Numbered from the stretch's first letter, positions 16,494 through 25,427 are shown. The stretch: 64,000 bases of DNA from Calothrix sp. NIES-2100 (GCF_002368195.1 NZ_AP018178.1:1868238-1932237), one strand, 5' to 3'. A program made the numbers and translations. The notes: generated by a model not told the origin, from the letters alone.

Positions 16494-17384
16494 ATGACCA
16501 AATCCCGTTCCTCGCAAATGCAACTGCTAGATAATGATACAGTCGCCGCCTGGATTTTTCTCACACCAGCACTGATTTTACTAGGTCTATTTATCATTTG
16601 GCCGATCGCCTATTTGTTTTACCTCAGTTTCACCGCTGGTAGTTTTACCTCCTCTGGCACTTATCTGGTAGGCTTAAAAAATTACTGGCGCTTGCTGTTA
16701 AATGCCGATTTTTGGCAAGTTTTAACTAACACCGCTTACTTTACTGGCGCCACAATCATTCCCAGTTTAGTGATTCCCTTAGGGTTAGCAGTATTATTAA
16801 ACCGTTCTTTAGCTGGGCGCGGCATCATCCGCAGTGCCTACTTTTTGCCTTCAATTATTTCCCTAGTCGCCGCTGGTTTAGGATTTCGCTGGCTATTTCA
16901 AACCACTGGCCCCGTGAACGGATTTTTAAATATATTTGGCCTTCCCTCTATCCCTTGGTTAGGTGACACATTTTGGGCTATGCCAGTAATCATTTTAATG
17001 AGTATTTGGAAACAACTCGGCTTTAATATGGTCGTGTTTTTAGCAGGATTGCAAGCAATACCCCCCAGTCGTTACGAAGCAGCCGAACTCGATGGTGCAA
17101 ACGGCTGGCAACAATTTTGGCATATTACCCTCCCCGGATTGCGACCGACTTTAATTTTTGCGATTGTTACCACTGCTATTTTTACCTTGCGGAGTTTTGA
17201 GCAAGTTTATGTGATTACAGGTGGTGGGCCACTAAATTCGACCAACTTGCTGGTTTATTACATTTACCAAGAAGCTTTTGGTCAATTTGATTTTGGTTAT
17301 GCAGCCGCAGCCGCAACGGTATTACTAGCAGTCACCCTAGTGTTTGTGTATTTGCAGTTGCGCACTTGGGGCGAGGAATCTTGA
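16494..17384 (+). CDS. Sugar ABC transporter permease (MalF/UgpA-like), orphan
   Basis: 296 residues with six predicted helices: IFLTPALILLGLFIIWPIAY, a periplasmic loop (YLVGLKNYWRLL), then helices and the EAA loop YEAAELDGANGWQQFWHITL-PGL that docks on the ATPase. These are the marks of CUT1-family permeases for oligosaccharides or glycosyl-glycerol. No second permease, binding protein or ATPase lies next to it, so its partners must be encoded elsewhere. It is transcribed divergently from the purN operon. Confidence 0.93.
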   Translation: MTKSRSSQMQLLDNDTVAAWIFLTPALILLGLFIIWPIAYLFYLSFTAGSFTSSGTYLVGLKNYWRLLLNADFWQVLTNTAYFTGATIIPSLVIPLGLAVLLNRSLAGRGIIRSAYFLPSIISLVAAGLGFRWLFQTTGPVNGFLNIFGLPSIPWLGDTFWAMPVIILMSIWKQLGFNMVVFLAGLQAIPPSRYEAAELDGANGWQQFWHITLPGLRPTLIFAIVTTAIFTLRSFEQVYVITGGGPLNSTNLLVYYIYQEAFGQFDFGYAAAAATVLLAVTLVFVYLQLRTWGEES

Positions 17385-17528
17385 GGACTTTCTCTAGTAT
17401 CTCCACACAAAAGAGCGATCGCACATCTTAACTAATTCCCAAAATGCCTAACACTAGTTGCAATTTATTACAAAAATCTGAGAAAATGAGAAGAATATGA
17501 AAACAACCTAGTAACAAGATTACTGCCT

Positions 17529-17960
17529 GTGAAACTTGACTCTACACCCTTGAGCCTTTCTAGCATATCTCAGACGGAAAACCAGCCAGAACTAAAAGAC
17601 AGTACTGATATTAATTTAACGACTGCAATCATTGAGCCGCTTGAGGCTGTAGTAGCCGGTACTCCAAAAAAGCCAGAAACAGTAGCAGTTACTTTTATTA
17701 CAACCTTCGTCACCATTTTTCTAGCAGAAATTGGCGATAAAACTCAGCTATCTACCTTATTAATGAGTGCAGAATCTCATGCACCTTGGGTAGTTTTTCT
17801 AGGTTCTGCGGCTGCATTAATCACTACAAGCTTATTAGGTGTATTGTTAGGAAGTTGGATAGCCAACCGACTCAGCCCCAAAACCGTAGAGAAATCAGCA
17901 GGTGTGATGTTGTTGCTAATTTCCGTCATGCTGTTTTGGGATGTATTCGTTGGTCAATAG
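17529..17960 (+). CDS. TMEM165/GDT1 family cation transporter, half-size (first gene)
   Basis: 143 residues, GTG start. A polar N-terminal stretch of about 55 residues precedes three helices. The family motif E-x-G-D-K/R-T/S is present in FLAEIGDKTQLSTLL. GDT1/Mnx proteins export Mn2+ or Ca2+ into the lumen or periplasm; full-length members have two such motifs. Here each half is a separate protein, this one and the product at 18058, presumably forming a heterodimer. The encoding genes are 97 bp apart and same-strand. Confidence 0.9.
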   Translation: MKLDSTPLSLSSISQTENQPELKDSTDINLTTAIIEPLEAVVAGTPKKPETVAVTFITTFVTIFLAEIGDKTQLSTLLMSAESHAPWVVFLGSAAALITTSLLGVLLGSWIANRLSPKTVEKSAGVMLLLISVMLFWDVFVGQ

Positions 17961-18057
17961 TCATTTGTCATTGGTCATTGGTCATTTGTCTTCCTTGTCT
18001 TCCTTGTCCTCCTTGTCCCCCTGATCCCCTTCATCCCCTTCATCCCACGTAAATAAT

Positions 18058-18348
18058 ATGGATTGGCATCTTTTAGGACTAAGCTTTATTACAGTTTTTT
18101 TATCAGAATTAGGTGACAAGAGCCAGTTAGCGGCGATCGCCCTTTCTGGTCGCAGTCAATCACGGCGGGCTGTATTTTTTGGTACTGCGGCTGCTCTATT
18201 GTTAACCAGCTTATTGGGAGCATTAGCAGGGGGAGCAGTTGCAGAGGTTTTACCCACAAGGTTGTTAAAAGCGATCGCGGCTGTAGGATTTGCCATACTC
18301 GCCGCACGCTTGCTATTTTTCAACGATTCCGAATCAACACCTGAATAA
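18058..18348 (+). CDS. TMEM165/GDT1 family cation transporter, half-size (second gene)
   Basis: 96 residues: three helices and one family motif, FLSELGDKSQLAAIALSGR. With the product of 17529 it reconstitutes the two-motif topology of a full GDT1/Mnx transporter involved in Mn homeostasis in cyanobacteria (family knowledge). Lacks the extended N-terminus of its partner. Low-complexity pyrimidine-rich DNA (TCATTTG and CCTTGTC repeats) separates the two genes. Confidence 0.9.
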   Translation: MDWHLLGLSFITVFLSELGDKSQLAAIALSGRSQSRRAVFFGTAAALLLTSLLGALAGGAVAEVLPTRLLKAIAAVGFAILAARLLFFNDSESTPE

Positions 18349-18376
18349 AGCGGCATCGTTATTACCATATATTAAT

Positions 18377-18403
18377 AGGGGGCACAACATTGTTGTGCCC
18401 CCT
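18377..18403. terminator. Strong bidirectional hairpin between convergent genes
   Basis: A 12-bp perfect stem AGGGGGCACAAC / GTTGTGCCCCCT with loop ATT, between the stops at 18348 (+) and 18435 (-). A run TACTTTGTG follows on the plus strand, so it is not a textbook U-run, but its position supports a terminator for both genes. Confidence 0.65.
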
Positions 18404-18434
18404 ACTTTGTGTAATTTTACCTAAGATTTTAATC

Positions 18435-18926
18435 TTAAGCTTCCTGTTTCCAACAACAATTTAAAAGCGCACCACCAGCTATCAGCTTGAGCGCTTCCAA
18501 TACCCAATAACCACCGTGCAGCAAATTCATCGTCGCCGGAATAGTAGTCTCTGCATCAAATGCATTGAGATGCAATCCGATCGCACTCATCTGCGGCGTT
18601 AAAAAATAAGTATCCAGCAAAGCTATAACTAGCAGCAGCACAGACAAAACAATTCCGTTGCGCCGCCAGCTAACTTGGGTTTTGCTTAAAGCTAGTACGC
18701 CAGTTAAGACTACAGCAGCAGACAATAATTCCACACGATTAAAATTCCAAAAAATCACATAGCCAACTGTCGAAAAACTAGCTTGGGTCATCATGCCAGA
18801 AAGGTATAGACTAGGCATAATTACCCAATCTAAAATTACACTAGCGCTGAGCCAAAAGCCTAAAGTTAATAGAACAGCAGGTTGCCAAAAAGACTGCTTG
18901 AATTGAACGTTAGAAATAGTAAGCAT
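18435..18926 (-). CDS. Conserved four-helix membrane protein
   Basis: 163 residues with four hydrophobic segments (PAVLLTLGFWLSASVILDW; VELLSAAVVLTGVLAL; GIVLSVLLLVIALLDTYFL; a final one near EALKLIAGGALLNCCW). An extracytoplasmic-looking loop between helices 3 and 4 (TPQMSAIGLHLNA) leads to a HGG motif. It resembles DUF4149-like small membrane proteins of cyanobacteria (uncertain). No function known; stands alone. Confidence 0.65.
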   Translation of the reverse strand: MLTISNVQFKQSFWQPAVLLTLGFWLSASVILDWVIMPSLYLSGMMTQASFSTVGYVIFWNFNRVELLSAAVVLTGVLALSKTQVSWRRNGIVLSVLLLVIALLDTYFLTPQMSAIGLHLNAFDAETTIPATMNLLHGGYWVLEALKLIAGGALLNCCWKQEA

Positions 18927-19549
18927 AAGAATAATTGCTGTGTTGTATTTCTAGTTTCAACCTCTAGGCATGACTTTGACAACACTTATCAATTATCCTT
19001 TACAAACCAATTGCAACTTGCGAGAAAAAATAGAATGATTATTGAGTTTTATTAATTACTTACTGCAATAATTAAGTTTATTTAAGAATGTTTAAACGTT
19101 AAAGTACAGGTTCTGCCCGATGCACGGTTGCGCATATAAAAAATCACATACAATTACTAAAGCCTAGATTTAGCAAGGATTTTGAGGCACTATAGCGGTT
19201 CTCGTTTGGATGCAATAAACAAGAGGGGGTTTCCTGTTCGCGCTAGACGTTTTCTACTCATGATGTATCACTAAGAACATCAATTCCGATGTTCTTAGAT
19301 TACATCTTATGGTTCCTTTTTGCTTAAGTTGACACCAATGAGCACTGCTGTGCCCCTACGAATGATCTGTATTCTATGCAATTGAGAACCGCTATATTTC
19401 CGTTTAAGCGCGGATCTTTTGGCCCCTCCCTCTGCCTCTTTGCTGAATTGCAGCATAAGCTGCAAGAACTCAAACGATCAGTTGACGATTGAAATAATGC
19501 CAGAGAATCTTCGAAGAATAGCTAAAGCAGCTTCAAGTACACAAAGTTT
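18927..19549. other. Gene-free region holding one end of an inverted-repeat element
   Basis: No coding gene seen. It contains the left arm of the long inverted repeat (19099-19153), the TATAGCGGTTCTC element (19191-19396) with its 11-bp hairpin, and pyrimidine-rich DNA. The final part is downstream of the minus-strand acyltransferase. Confidence 0.6.
19191..19396. repeat. MITE-like element with 13-bp inverted ends and a central hairpin
   Basis: Ends TATAGCGGTTCTC (19191-19203) and GAGAACCGCTATA (19384-19396) are perfect inverted repeats. Inside is a perfect 11-bp stem, CTAAGAACATC-AATTCC-GATGTTCTTAG (19271-19298), extended by GATGTA/TACATC. No ORF. The right end recurs at 10189-10204. Confidence 0.6.
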
Positions 19550-20596
19550 TTAACCGTATCCAAAGTATCGTTTTAATGATAAGAAATATTTTTCATACAC
19601 TTCATAGCTCACATATGCAGTTAAGTATGTTAAAGAAACAGAAAGAACAAGTGCAACATAAAAGTTGTAATTCTGATGACCTATGCAGGTATAAACTAGA
19701 GGATGAAAAACGTACAGACCATAACTTATTTTTCCCGTAAATACTAAAAAACGATTTTCTATAATTTGAGAAATAAAATTTTGAGGCTTTTGGATTGATA
19801 GATAGCCGACAACACAAAAATAAAAAACAGCTATAACTGTAAATTTCATAATTTGTACTAAATCCATATGTTGACCACCGATAAATAGCCAGCTAATCAA
19901 CATTAAAATAAAAGAAAAAATTCCAATATTTAAGAAATATTTTCTGTATACAAAAAGCTTATTCCTATATTCTAGATAGGCAAGTAATGAACCAATAGCA
20001 AGGGCATCAAATCTGCATAGAGTAAAGTAAAACACGCCTATATCAAAATTAACTAGGATGATACGAATGACTACTGATAACAAAATAATTCCCAGAGATG
20101 CCCATATTAAATGCATTCTTGGTAAGAAATATACCAACAATGGCCAAAAAAGATAAAAGTGTTCTTCAACAGCTAGCGACCAAAAATGAAGAGGTCCGCT
20201 ACTTGGCAAAGTCGTAAATGTACTTGGAATATTTTGCATATATAAGTAATACCATATTTGATGACTTAACGGTGGTGTATGACCTATTTTAAACAAGGGT
20301 AAAATAAAGTAAGCTAATATCAAAAATCCATAATATAAAGGAAAAATTCTCAATGCGCGTCTGATATAAAAATTAGTAAAATATTTTTTTTCGGTTTTTG
20401 TAAATATTAAAATTCTAGTAATCAAAAAACCAGAGAGTACGAAAAATAGATCTACACCTGTTTGACCAAATACAGCAACTTTACTTAGAAAAGAACTGAA
20501 AGGTTGCCAGTGGAAATGGAAAAACATTACCATTAATGAAGCAATCCCTCTAAGTCCGTCTAGGGCATGGATATAAGTAATTTTTTGGTTTGCCAT
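19550..20596 (-). CDS. Acyltransferase family 3 membrane protein (OafA/YrhL type)
   Basis: 348 residues, about ten membrane helices. The family hallmarks are present: IHALDGLRGIASLMVMFFHF at the start with the catalytic-type His, then GQTGVDLFFVLSGFLITRIL, RRALRIFPLYYG, and HFWSLAVEEHFYLFWPLLVY. These enzymes O-acylate (usually acetylate) surface polysaccharides or lipids from cytoplasmic acyl donors. It sits between inverted repeats and apart from the main polysaccharide run. Unlike the second acyltransferase (30238), it shares no close sequence outside the motifs. Genes upstream and downstream are not coupled to it. Confidence 0.93.
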   Translation of the reverse strand: MANQKITYIHALDGLRGIASLMVMFFHFHWQPFSSFLSKVAVFGQTGVDLFFVLSGFLITRILIFTKTEKKYFTNFYIRRALRIFPLYYGFLILAYFILPLFKIGHTPPLSHQIWYYLYMQNIPSTFTTLPSSGPLHFWSLAVEEHFYLFWPLLVYFLPRMHLIWASLGIILLSVVIRIILVNFDIGVFYFTLCRFDALAIGSLLAYLEYRNKLFVYRKYFLNIGIFSFILMLISWLFIGGQHMDLVQIMKFTVIAVFYFCVVGYLSIQKPQNFISQIIENRFLVFTGKISYGLYVFHPLVYTCIGHQNYNFYVALVLSVSLTYLTAYVSYEVYEKYFLSLKRYFGYG

Positions 20597-20898
20597 TCAA
20601 AATTAATCAAATTTGATTAGCTATCTTAAGATTGGGATTTAAATACAATCGCACTCACTGCACATCAAAGTTTTTTCAAGTGTGGTTGCGGGGAAAGCAC
20701 ATCTAACAATATACTCAGTATTTAAATGGAATATTCGCTCAAAATCATTGCTAAATCTAGTTTTTAGCCATTATATGTGTTTTTTTATAAGAACACCGCA
20801 CATCAAGCAGAACCTGTACTTTAAGGTCACTGCTAACTCACCGCACTAGTAACAAAATTTAGCTCACATATCACCCCATAGGTGCTTTCTTATCCTCC
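20597..20898. other. Intergenic region with right arm of the inverted repeat
   Basis: No gene seen. It includes the presumed promoter of the acyltransferase and the right arm of the long inverted repeat (20771-20824). Confidence 0.5.
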
Positions 20899-21531
20899 TT
20901 ATTCTGGTTCCCCAGTTAAATCTTGTTCAAGAATGCGGCGGACATGAATAAATTCATCTGCTGCGGATATCTGAAGTACATCTTCTACTTTTTCCCGGAC
21001 TCTGCTCTTAATAGGTTGAGCAGGGTTACCTGCATAAATTATCATTGGTTTTAATGAACGCCCAGTCACCCCACCTAAAGCCAATACTGCGCCGCGCCCA
21101 ACTGTAACTCCAGGGCCAATTACCGACTTAGCTGCAATCCAACTACTCTCATGGATGTGAATTGGTGCAGGAATCAGTTTAAAATCTGGATGATACCAGT
21201 CATGGTTACCGGTGCAGAGATAGACTCCTTGCGATAGACACACATGACTTTCAAGGATCACAGGCGCAAGGTTATCAATCCAAGTATTTTCCCCAATCCA
21301 AACAAAATCACCAACAGTCAAACGCCAAGGAAACTTTACCCGCACACCTGGTTTAACGCGGACTTGTTGACCAATGGTAGCGCCAAAACTGCGAAGTACC
21401 CAAACCTTGAGAGATGAAACCGGTAGCAAATTACTCTCAACTATAGGCGAACCAACAAAATGCCACAAAAGTTGCTTCCAGTAGGCTGCGCCGGGAGTAT
21501 AACTATCTAAGGTATATTTATCTAAATGCAT
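20899..21531 (-). CDS. WcaF-type hexapeptide acetyltransferase
   Basis: 210 residues. It starts LDKYTLDSYTPGAAYWKQLL, typical of the WcaF/colanic-acid acetyltransferase subfamily, then a left-handed beta-helix of hexapeptide repeats (VRVKPGVRVKFPWRLTVGDF; ESSWIAAKSVIGPGVTVGRG; AVLALGGVTGRSL) and the CTGNHDW motif with the catalytic His. It transfers acetyl from acetyl-CoA to a sugar of an exopolysaccharide repeat. It lies 8 bp after the YdcF-like gene, so both are probably one transcript. Confidence 0.92.
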   Translation of the reverse strand: MHLDKYTLDSYTPGAAYWKQLLWHFVGSPIVESNLLPVSSLKVWVLRSFGATIGQQVRVKPGVRVKFPWRLTVGDFVWIGENTWIDNLAPVILESHVCLSQGVYLCTGNHDWYHPDFKLIPAPIHIHESSWIAAKSVIGPGVTVGRGAVLALGGVTGRSLKPMIIYAGNPAQPIKSRVREKVEDVLQISAADEFIHVRRILEQDLTGEPE

Positions 21532-21539
21532 AAAATCGG

Positions 21540-22115
21540 TTATTTAATATTAGGATTAAGGCTAGCTCCAGTACGTCTTGAGAAAATCCAGAGCAAAGAA
21601 CGACCAATATCTCTCAGAATGTGGGTAATAGATTCTTTAGGCTCCTTTGAGGGGATGGAGACAGAGGTAAAGGTAATGCCTTGGCTACCCAGAACTAGAA
21701 TGGCTATAGATTTTGCCCTAGGCATGTGAAATTCGGAGGTAATTAAATAAATATGCTGAATATGACGTTTTTTAAACTCAAAAACCAGAGAAGTAAAGTT
21801 AGTAACAGTGTCAACAGCACGGTAGTCCAGATGAAGACGGCTGTTGGGGATATCTGCGTTCTGGAAAATGCAACGAGCTTGTTTAGGGCGCATACCACTA
21901 GAAACCCAGATGTCTAGAGTGGGATGTATTCGGGCAAATTGGGCAGTGAATTTTTCTCGATCTGAATCGCCACCAAGGGTAAGAATAGCTTGAGGGTAGG
22001 GGGCTTGGTAGGATGCGATCGCTATTCGGATGGGGATAACACTGAGCGACACTAATATAATACTGACTAGGCTCAATTTGCCATATTTTTTGAGTTGTCT
22101 ATGCAACTGTTTCAT
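21540..22115 (-). CDS. YdcF/ElyC family protein (DUF218)
   Basis: 191 residues. An N-terminal signal anchor (LSLVSIILVSLSVIPIRIAI) precedes the DUF218 fold: AILTLGGDSDREKFTAQFAR, then IWVSSGM, a YRAVDTVTNF segment and HIYLITSEFHMPRAKSIA. In this family the GxxxxR and TSxxHxxR-type motifs form a polar pocket; E. coli ElyC/SanA are involved in envelope polysaccharide biogenesis. Its place at the edge of an exopolysaccharide locus, coupled to an acetyltransferase, agrees with an envelope role. Reaction unknown. Confidence 0.88.
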   Translation of the reverse strand: MKQLHRQLKKYGKLSLVSIILVSLSVIPIRIAIASYQAPYPQAILTLGGDSDREKFTAQFARIHPTLDIWVSSGMRPKQARCIFQNADIPNSRLHLDYRAVDTVTNFTSLVFEFKKRHIQHIYLITSEFHMPRAKSIAILVLGSQGITFTSVSIPSKEPKESITHILRDIGRSLLWIFSRRTGASLNPNIK

Positions 22116-22222
22116 GTGTTTTCAGCACTTTTACACCAGGTTGCATATATTTAAACCACAAGCTAATTTCTTTATTTCTTTCCTTGCGTCTATGGATGAG
22201 ATTTAAAAAATTTTTGCTAAAT

Positions 22223-22717
22223 TTATTCGGGATTAATTCCCATTTCTCGCAGTCTTTGTGCTAATTTAGCAGCTTTTTGTTCTGCCTGTTGGGCACGTTG
22301 GCGTTCTTGTTCTACTAACTCACTTCCCCAAGGCAATAAATTTCCTGATTTATTCCACCAGCGTAGCCAATAGCCTTCCAATTCTGCTTCTCTCTTCATC
22401 CAAACGCCCAAAAATAAGCCCAAGGCTTCTATCCAAAAGCTTCCAGTTTCATCTGGGGATTGTTGTTGATACTTACTCTGCTCTAATAAATAGACTTCTA
22501 ATACCCCGATTTGAGGATGAAAAATTACGTAGACGGGAATCCTTAAAATCTGTTCATAAAAGTACCACTTGGTCTGATTTAGGCGATCACTAGCAGGGTC
22601 AATTTCATCTATTATCCAGACTCCCATTTGCAAATATTTTGAGTTAGCGATCGCCTGAACAAATAGTTGAGGACAGACGAATGCTATTAGCAAGGGATTG
22701 ATACTGAGCAATGGCAC
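22223..22717 (-). pseudogene. Uma2-family (DUF820) endonuclease-like protein, N-terminus missing
   Basis: 164 residues. The C-terminal two-thirds match Uma2/DUF820 proteins of cyanobacteria: WYFYEQILRIPVYVIFHPQI, then EVYLLEQSKYQQ, LGLFLGVW, YWLRWWNKSGNLLPWGSELV and a coiled AEQKAAKLAQRLREMGINPE tail. The N-terminal region, which in intact members holds the PD-(D/E)XK strands (PD...ExxS), is replaced by about 30 unrelated-looking residues. The frame starts 4 bp after the upstream glycosyltransferase stop. Probably a truncated remnant; it may still be translated. Confidence 0.6.
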
Positions 22718-22721
22718 AATG

Positions 22722-23543
22722 TCACTGATATATCACTGATTTTTCAGTTGGTTCATCAGAATGATGTTTTAATTTTTCTGCTTCAATCAGATGAATTGCC
22801 AGCAGCACTTCTGCTAATACGCGCTGGAATGCATAGTAAAAACCATGCCAGCCGTCGAGAATACCTCCTTTAATAATTAGGCAATAGAACAAGATAATGA
22901 TGGGCGCAAGGATTTTTTGTTTACGGATGCGATCGCCTAAACTGAGTTCATGTGTGGGAGTTTCTAGCAATTTCTTAGCTTCAATCACCATATAGCGATC
23001 CTGTGCCCATAGCCAACGACTCAAGGGTTTGCGATCGTCATGGTACATGTAGGCTGATAATTTACTTGATTGACCCTTAACTTCTAGCAGTTGAGTATGA
23101 CCATCATCAATATAAATAGCTTGAGATTTTCGGAATAATACCTGGCGAGGAGGTAGTAAAGTACCGTGCAGGGCTTTACCAAATACGCAGTATTTAAACT
23201 GTACAAAGTAACCATTAACAGGAGAATATAGAGACAGGTTTTGAATCTCTGCAATCAGTTCATCCGTAACAATGTAATCTGCATCAAGGGCAAGAACCCA
23301 TTCAGATTCAACTTTTTCTAAACCGTAGTTCCATTGTAAAGTATGAGTATCAAATTGCCGTTGAAATAGCTGAATTTGAGGATATTTTTGGAGAAACTTT
23401 AAAGTTTTATCATTACTATAACTATCAATGATCACTATTTTTTTTGCCCAGGTGAGTTGTTTGATATTTCTCTCAATATTGAGGGCTTCATTGTATGTCA
23501 AAATGAGCGGGGTAATTGCTTCTAGCATTAGGGCTTTATTCAC
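22722..23543 (-). CDS. Glycosyltransferase family 2 (WaaE/KdtX-like)
   Basis: 273 residues. TPLILTYNEALNIERNIKQL is the GT2 start; IVIIDSYSNDKT and EWVLALDADYIVT supply the nucleotide-sugar-binding Asp and the DxD metal motif. The C-terminus has YHDDRKPLSRWLWAQDRYMV and a hydrophobic re-entrant segment. This arrangement matches GT2 enzymes of the beta-1,4-glucosyltransferase WaaE type. It is the last functional gene of the minus-strand run, 5 bp after the methyltransferase. Confidence 0.9.
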   Translation of the reverse strand: MNKALMLEAITPLILTYNEALNIERNIKQLTWAKKIVIIDSYSNDKTLKFLQKYPQIQLFQRQFDTHTLQWNYGLEKVESEWVLALDADYIVTDELIAEIQNLSLYSPVNGYFVQFKYCVFGKALHGTLLPPRQVLFRKSQAIYIDDGHTQLLEVKGQSSKLSAYMYHDDRKPLSRWLWAQDRYMVIEAKKLLETPTHELSLGDRIRKQKILAPIIILFYCLIIKGGILDGWHGFYYAFQRVLAEVLLAIHLIEAEKLKHHSDEPTEKSVIYQ

Positions 23544-23548
23544 GGAGA

Positions 23549-24211
23549 TTATTTGGACAAAAGAGGCGTGCTAGAACACAACATAGTTTTCCAGAGATAA
23601 GGAAGTCTACCAGCAAAGTTAAATTTGATATTTGTATATTCTTCTGTTTCTAGTAGAGCAGTCATAGATGCTACAGAAAAGAACTTGATATGACCCCCAT
23701 CCCAGAGAGTAGTGAAGTGTTTATCCATCTTGCCGGAAACAGCAAGCACCAGATTCTTAAAATAGCCATGATAAGGTGTTGTTAGAATTAAACTACCATT
23801 TGGCTTTAGGCATTTTTTGGCAGTTCTAAGTATTTCTCTAGGATAAAATAAATGCTCAATTACCTCAGAGGCAATTACAATATCAAATTTCTCTCCTAGT
23901 TCTGAATAAGGAAGATTGTAAATGCTTCCTTGAATAAATCGACACTCGGGAAAAGTATGGCTCGCAAATTTTACACCAGACTCAGATTCTTCAATGCCAA
24001 CAACTTCATAACCATTCTTTGCAATGAAGTTGCTCAAACTGCCATTACCACAGCCAATATCTAAAACACGGAGGGGACGTTGCTTTTCCAGAACGGAAGC
24101 CGATTGAGATATCAGATCCAACAGAGGTTTAGTGAGATAAGTATGATGATGTCCAAGTTCAGCATCAGTATATAAATATTCATATTTATTAGCAATCATA
24201 GGTGTAATCAA
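23549..24211 (-). CDS. Class I SAM-dependent methyltransferase
   Basis: 220 residues. VLDIGCGNGSLSNFIAKNGY is motif I; VVGIEES motif II; FDIVIASEVIEHLFYPREIL the UbiE/Coq3-like acidic region; LILTTPYHGYFKNLV the later strand. These are typical of methyltransferases acting on sugars or lipids in polysaccharide loci. It is encoded between a GT4 and a GT2 gene, so it probably methylates the repeat or chain terminus. In Wzt-dependent systems a terminal methylation can end chain growth, which is inference here. Confidence 0.9.
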   Translation of the reverse strand: MITPMIANKYEYLYTDAELGHHHTYLTKPLLDLISQSASVLEKQRPLRVLDIGCGNGSLSNFIAKNGYEVVGIEESESGVKFASHTFPECRFIQGSIYNLPYSELGEKFDIVIASEVIEHLFYPREILRTAKKCLKPNGSLILTTPYHGYFKNLVLAVSGKMDKHFTTLWDGGHIKFFSVASMTALLETEEYTNIKFNFAGRLPYLWKTMLCSSTPLLSK

Positions 24212-24251
24212 TTATTGTTTATATTTGATGGTGATAGCAAGCAGGAACAGG

Positions 24252-25415
24252 CTAATTGTTGAGGATTGTTTGATAAGATGAAATCAATTTTGAACCTACA
24301 CGCTCCCATGTATAATTTTCCAAGATAAATTGACGAGCGCGATCTCCCATTTTTTCTGCTTGTATGGGTTCTTGTAAAAGTTGAATTAACACATTAGCTA
24401 TTTCATCAGCATTAATATCAATAACACTAGCAACTTTAGCTTCACCAGCTTCCGGAAAATTACAACCAGTAGTGATAACACAGGGTAAACCAGCTGCCAT
24501 ACCCTCCAGCACTGACATACTAAAACCCTCAGAATAGGAAGGAGAAACGTAGATGTTAGCCGCTGCTAAAGCCGCATATTTTATAGTACCTGTTAGCATT
24601 CCAGTAAAGGTGACAGCATTTCTACATTGTGCGTCAACAAAGTATCTTTCAGCAGTGGGTAAAAATCCTATATTATCTTGCCCTGCAATAATCAGGTGAG
24701 TCTCCGGAAATTTTTGATTTACTTTAGCAAAAGCAGGTGCTAATAAATCCAATCCTTTTTTGGGATCAATACGACCTAAAAATATAATTAAATTTTTATT
24801 ACGAGTTTCAGGAAACTCTTGATAAAAAATATCTGGGTTGGGAAGAGAGTCAAAATCTGTGCTATTAATGCCATTAGGTACAAAAACTAAGGGAATTTTT
24901 AAGTCAAGAAGGTTTATATGTCTAGCTTCGGTAGAAGCTGTCATTTGCAGAGCATTGGCTTTTTGTAGTAATGGCTTTTCCAAAAAAGTAAAGTAAAGTT
25001 TTTTCTTCCAAGCTTTATAAGCTAATGCCCAAGGCTCCATCATGCCGTGAGGAGTTGCAATATATGGAACTTTGCGAAATTTACAAGCCCAATGAGCAGC
25101 TAAAACTGGATAGGAAAATATAGCATTAGTATGTACTATATCATAATTAGATACATTTTTAAATAACCAATTAGTCATTGACCAAGTAAACTTGTAATCT
25201 AATAAATTTACATAGGGAAAATACTGTACACGATAAGAATCTTTTTTTATCCATTGATTTAGAGGCACATCTAGGTTTGTCGAACCATTGGCATTAGTAG
25301 CGATGATATCAACACTCTTACCTAATTTAGCGACCGATTCTGCTAATTCAAGAACAATTTTTGTAGGACCACCATAGATATTTCCCAAGGCAGGGATAAC
25401 CATCAAAACTTTCAT
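24252..25415 (-). CDS. Glycosyltransferase family 4
   Basis: 387 residues, GT-B fold. The N-terminal Rossmann domain begins KVLMVIPALGNIYGGPTKIV and the acceptor side includes VHTNAIFSYPVLAAHWACKF. The C-terminal domain has IFLGRIDPKKGLDLLAPAFA and YVSPSYSEGFSMSVLEGMAA, the ExxxxxxE-type donor-binding motif of GT4. It transfers a nucleotide sugar, donor unknown, to the growing lipid-linked glycan in the cytoplasm. Separated by 12 bp from the preceding GT4. Confidence 0.93.
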   Translation of the reverse strand: MKVLMVIPALGNIYGGPTKIVLELAESVAKLGKSVDIIATNANGSTNLDVPLNQWIKKDSYRVQYFPYVNLLDYKFTWSMTNWLFKNVSNYDIVHTNAIFSYPVLAAHWACKFRKVPYIATPHGMMEPWALAYKAWKKKLYFTFLEKPLLQKANALQMTASTEARHINLLDLKIPLVFVPNGINSTDFDSLPNPDIFYQEFPETRNKNLIIFLGRIDPKKGLDLLAPAFAKVNQKFPETHLIIAGQDNIGFLPTAERYFVDAQCRNAVTFTGMLTGTIKYAALAAANIYVSPSYSEGFSMSVLEGMAAGLPCVITTGCNFPEAGEAKVASVIDINADEIANVLIQLLQEPIQAEKMGDRARQFILENYTWERVGSKLISSYQTILNN

Positions 25416-25427
25416 ATTTGTTTATAT

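Larger units (their letters stand above)
19099..20824. mobile_element. Acyltransferase gene bracketed by ~55-bp inverted repeats (putative mobile unit)
   Basis: The left arm (19099-19153) and right arm (20771-20824) are inverted copies. The outer 18 bases TTAAAGTACAGGTTCTGC are perfect, the middle is diverged, and the inner 20 match at about 17 positions (ATATAAAAAATCACATACAA against the complement of the right arm). They enclose the acyltransferase gene and a smaller MITE-like repeat. No transposase is inside and I see no target-site duplication, so this may be a transposase-less cassette or simply two copies of one repeat. Confidence 0.4.
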
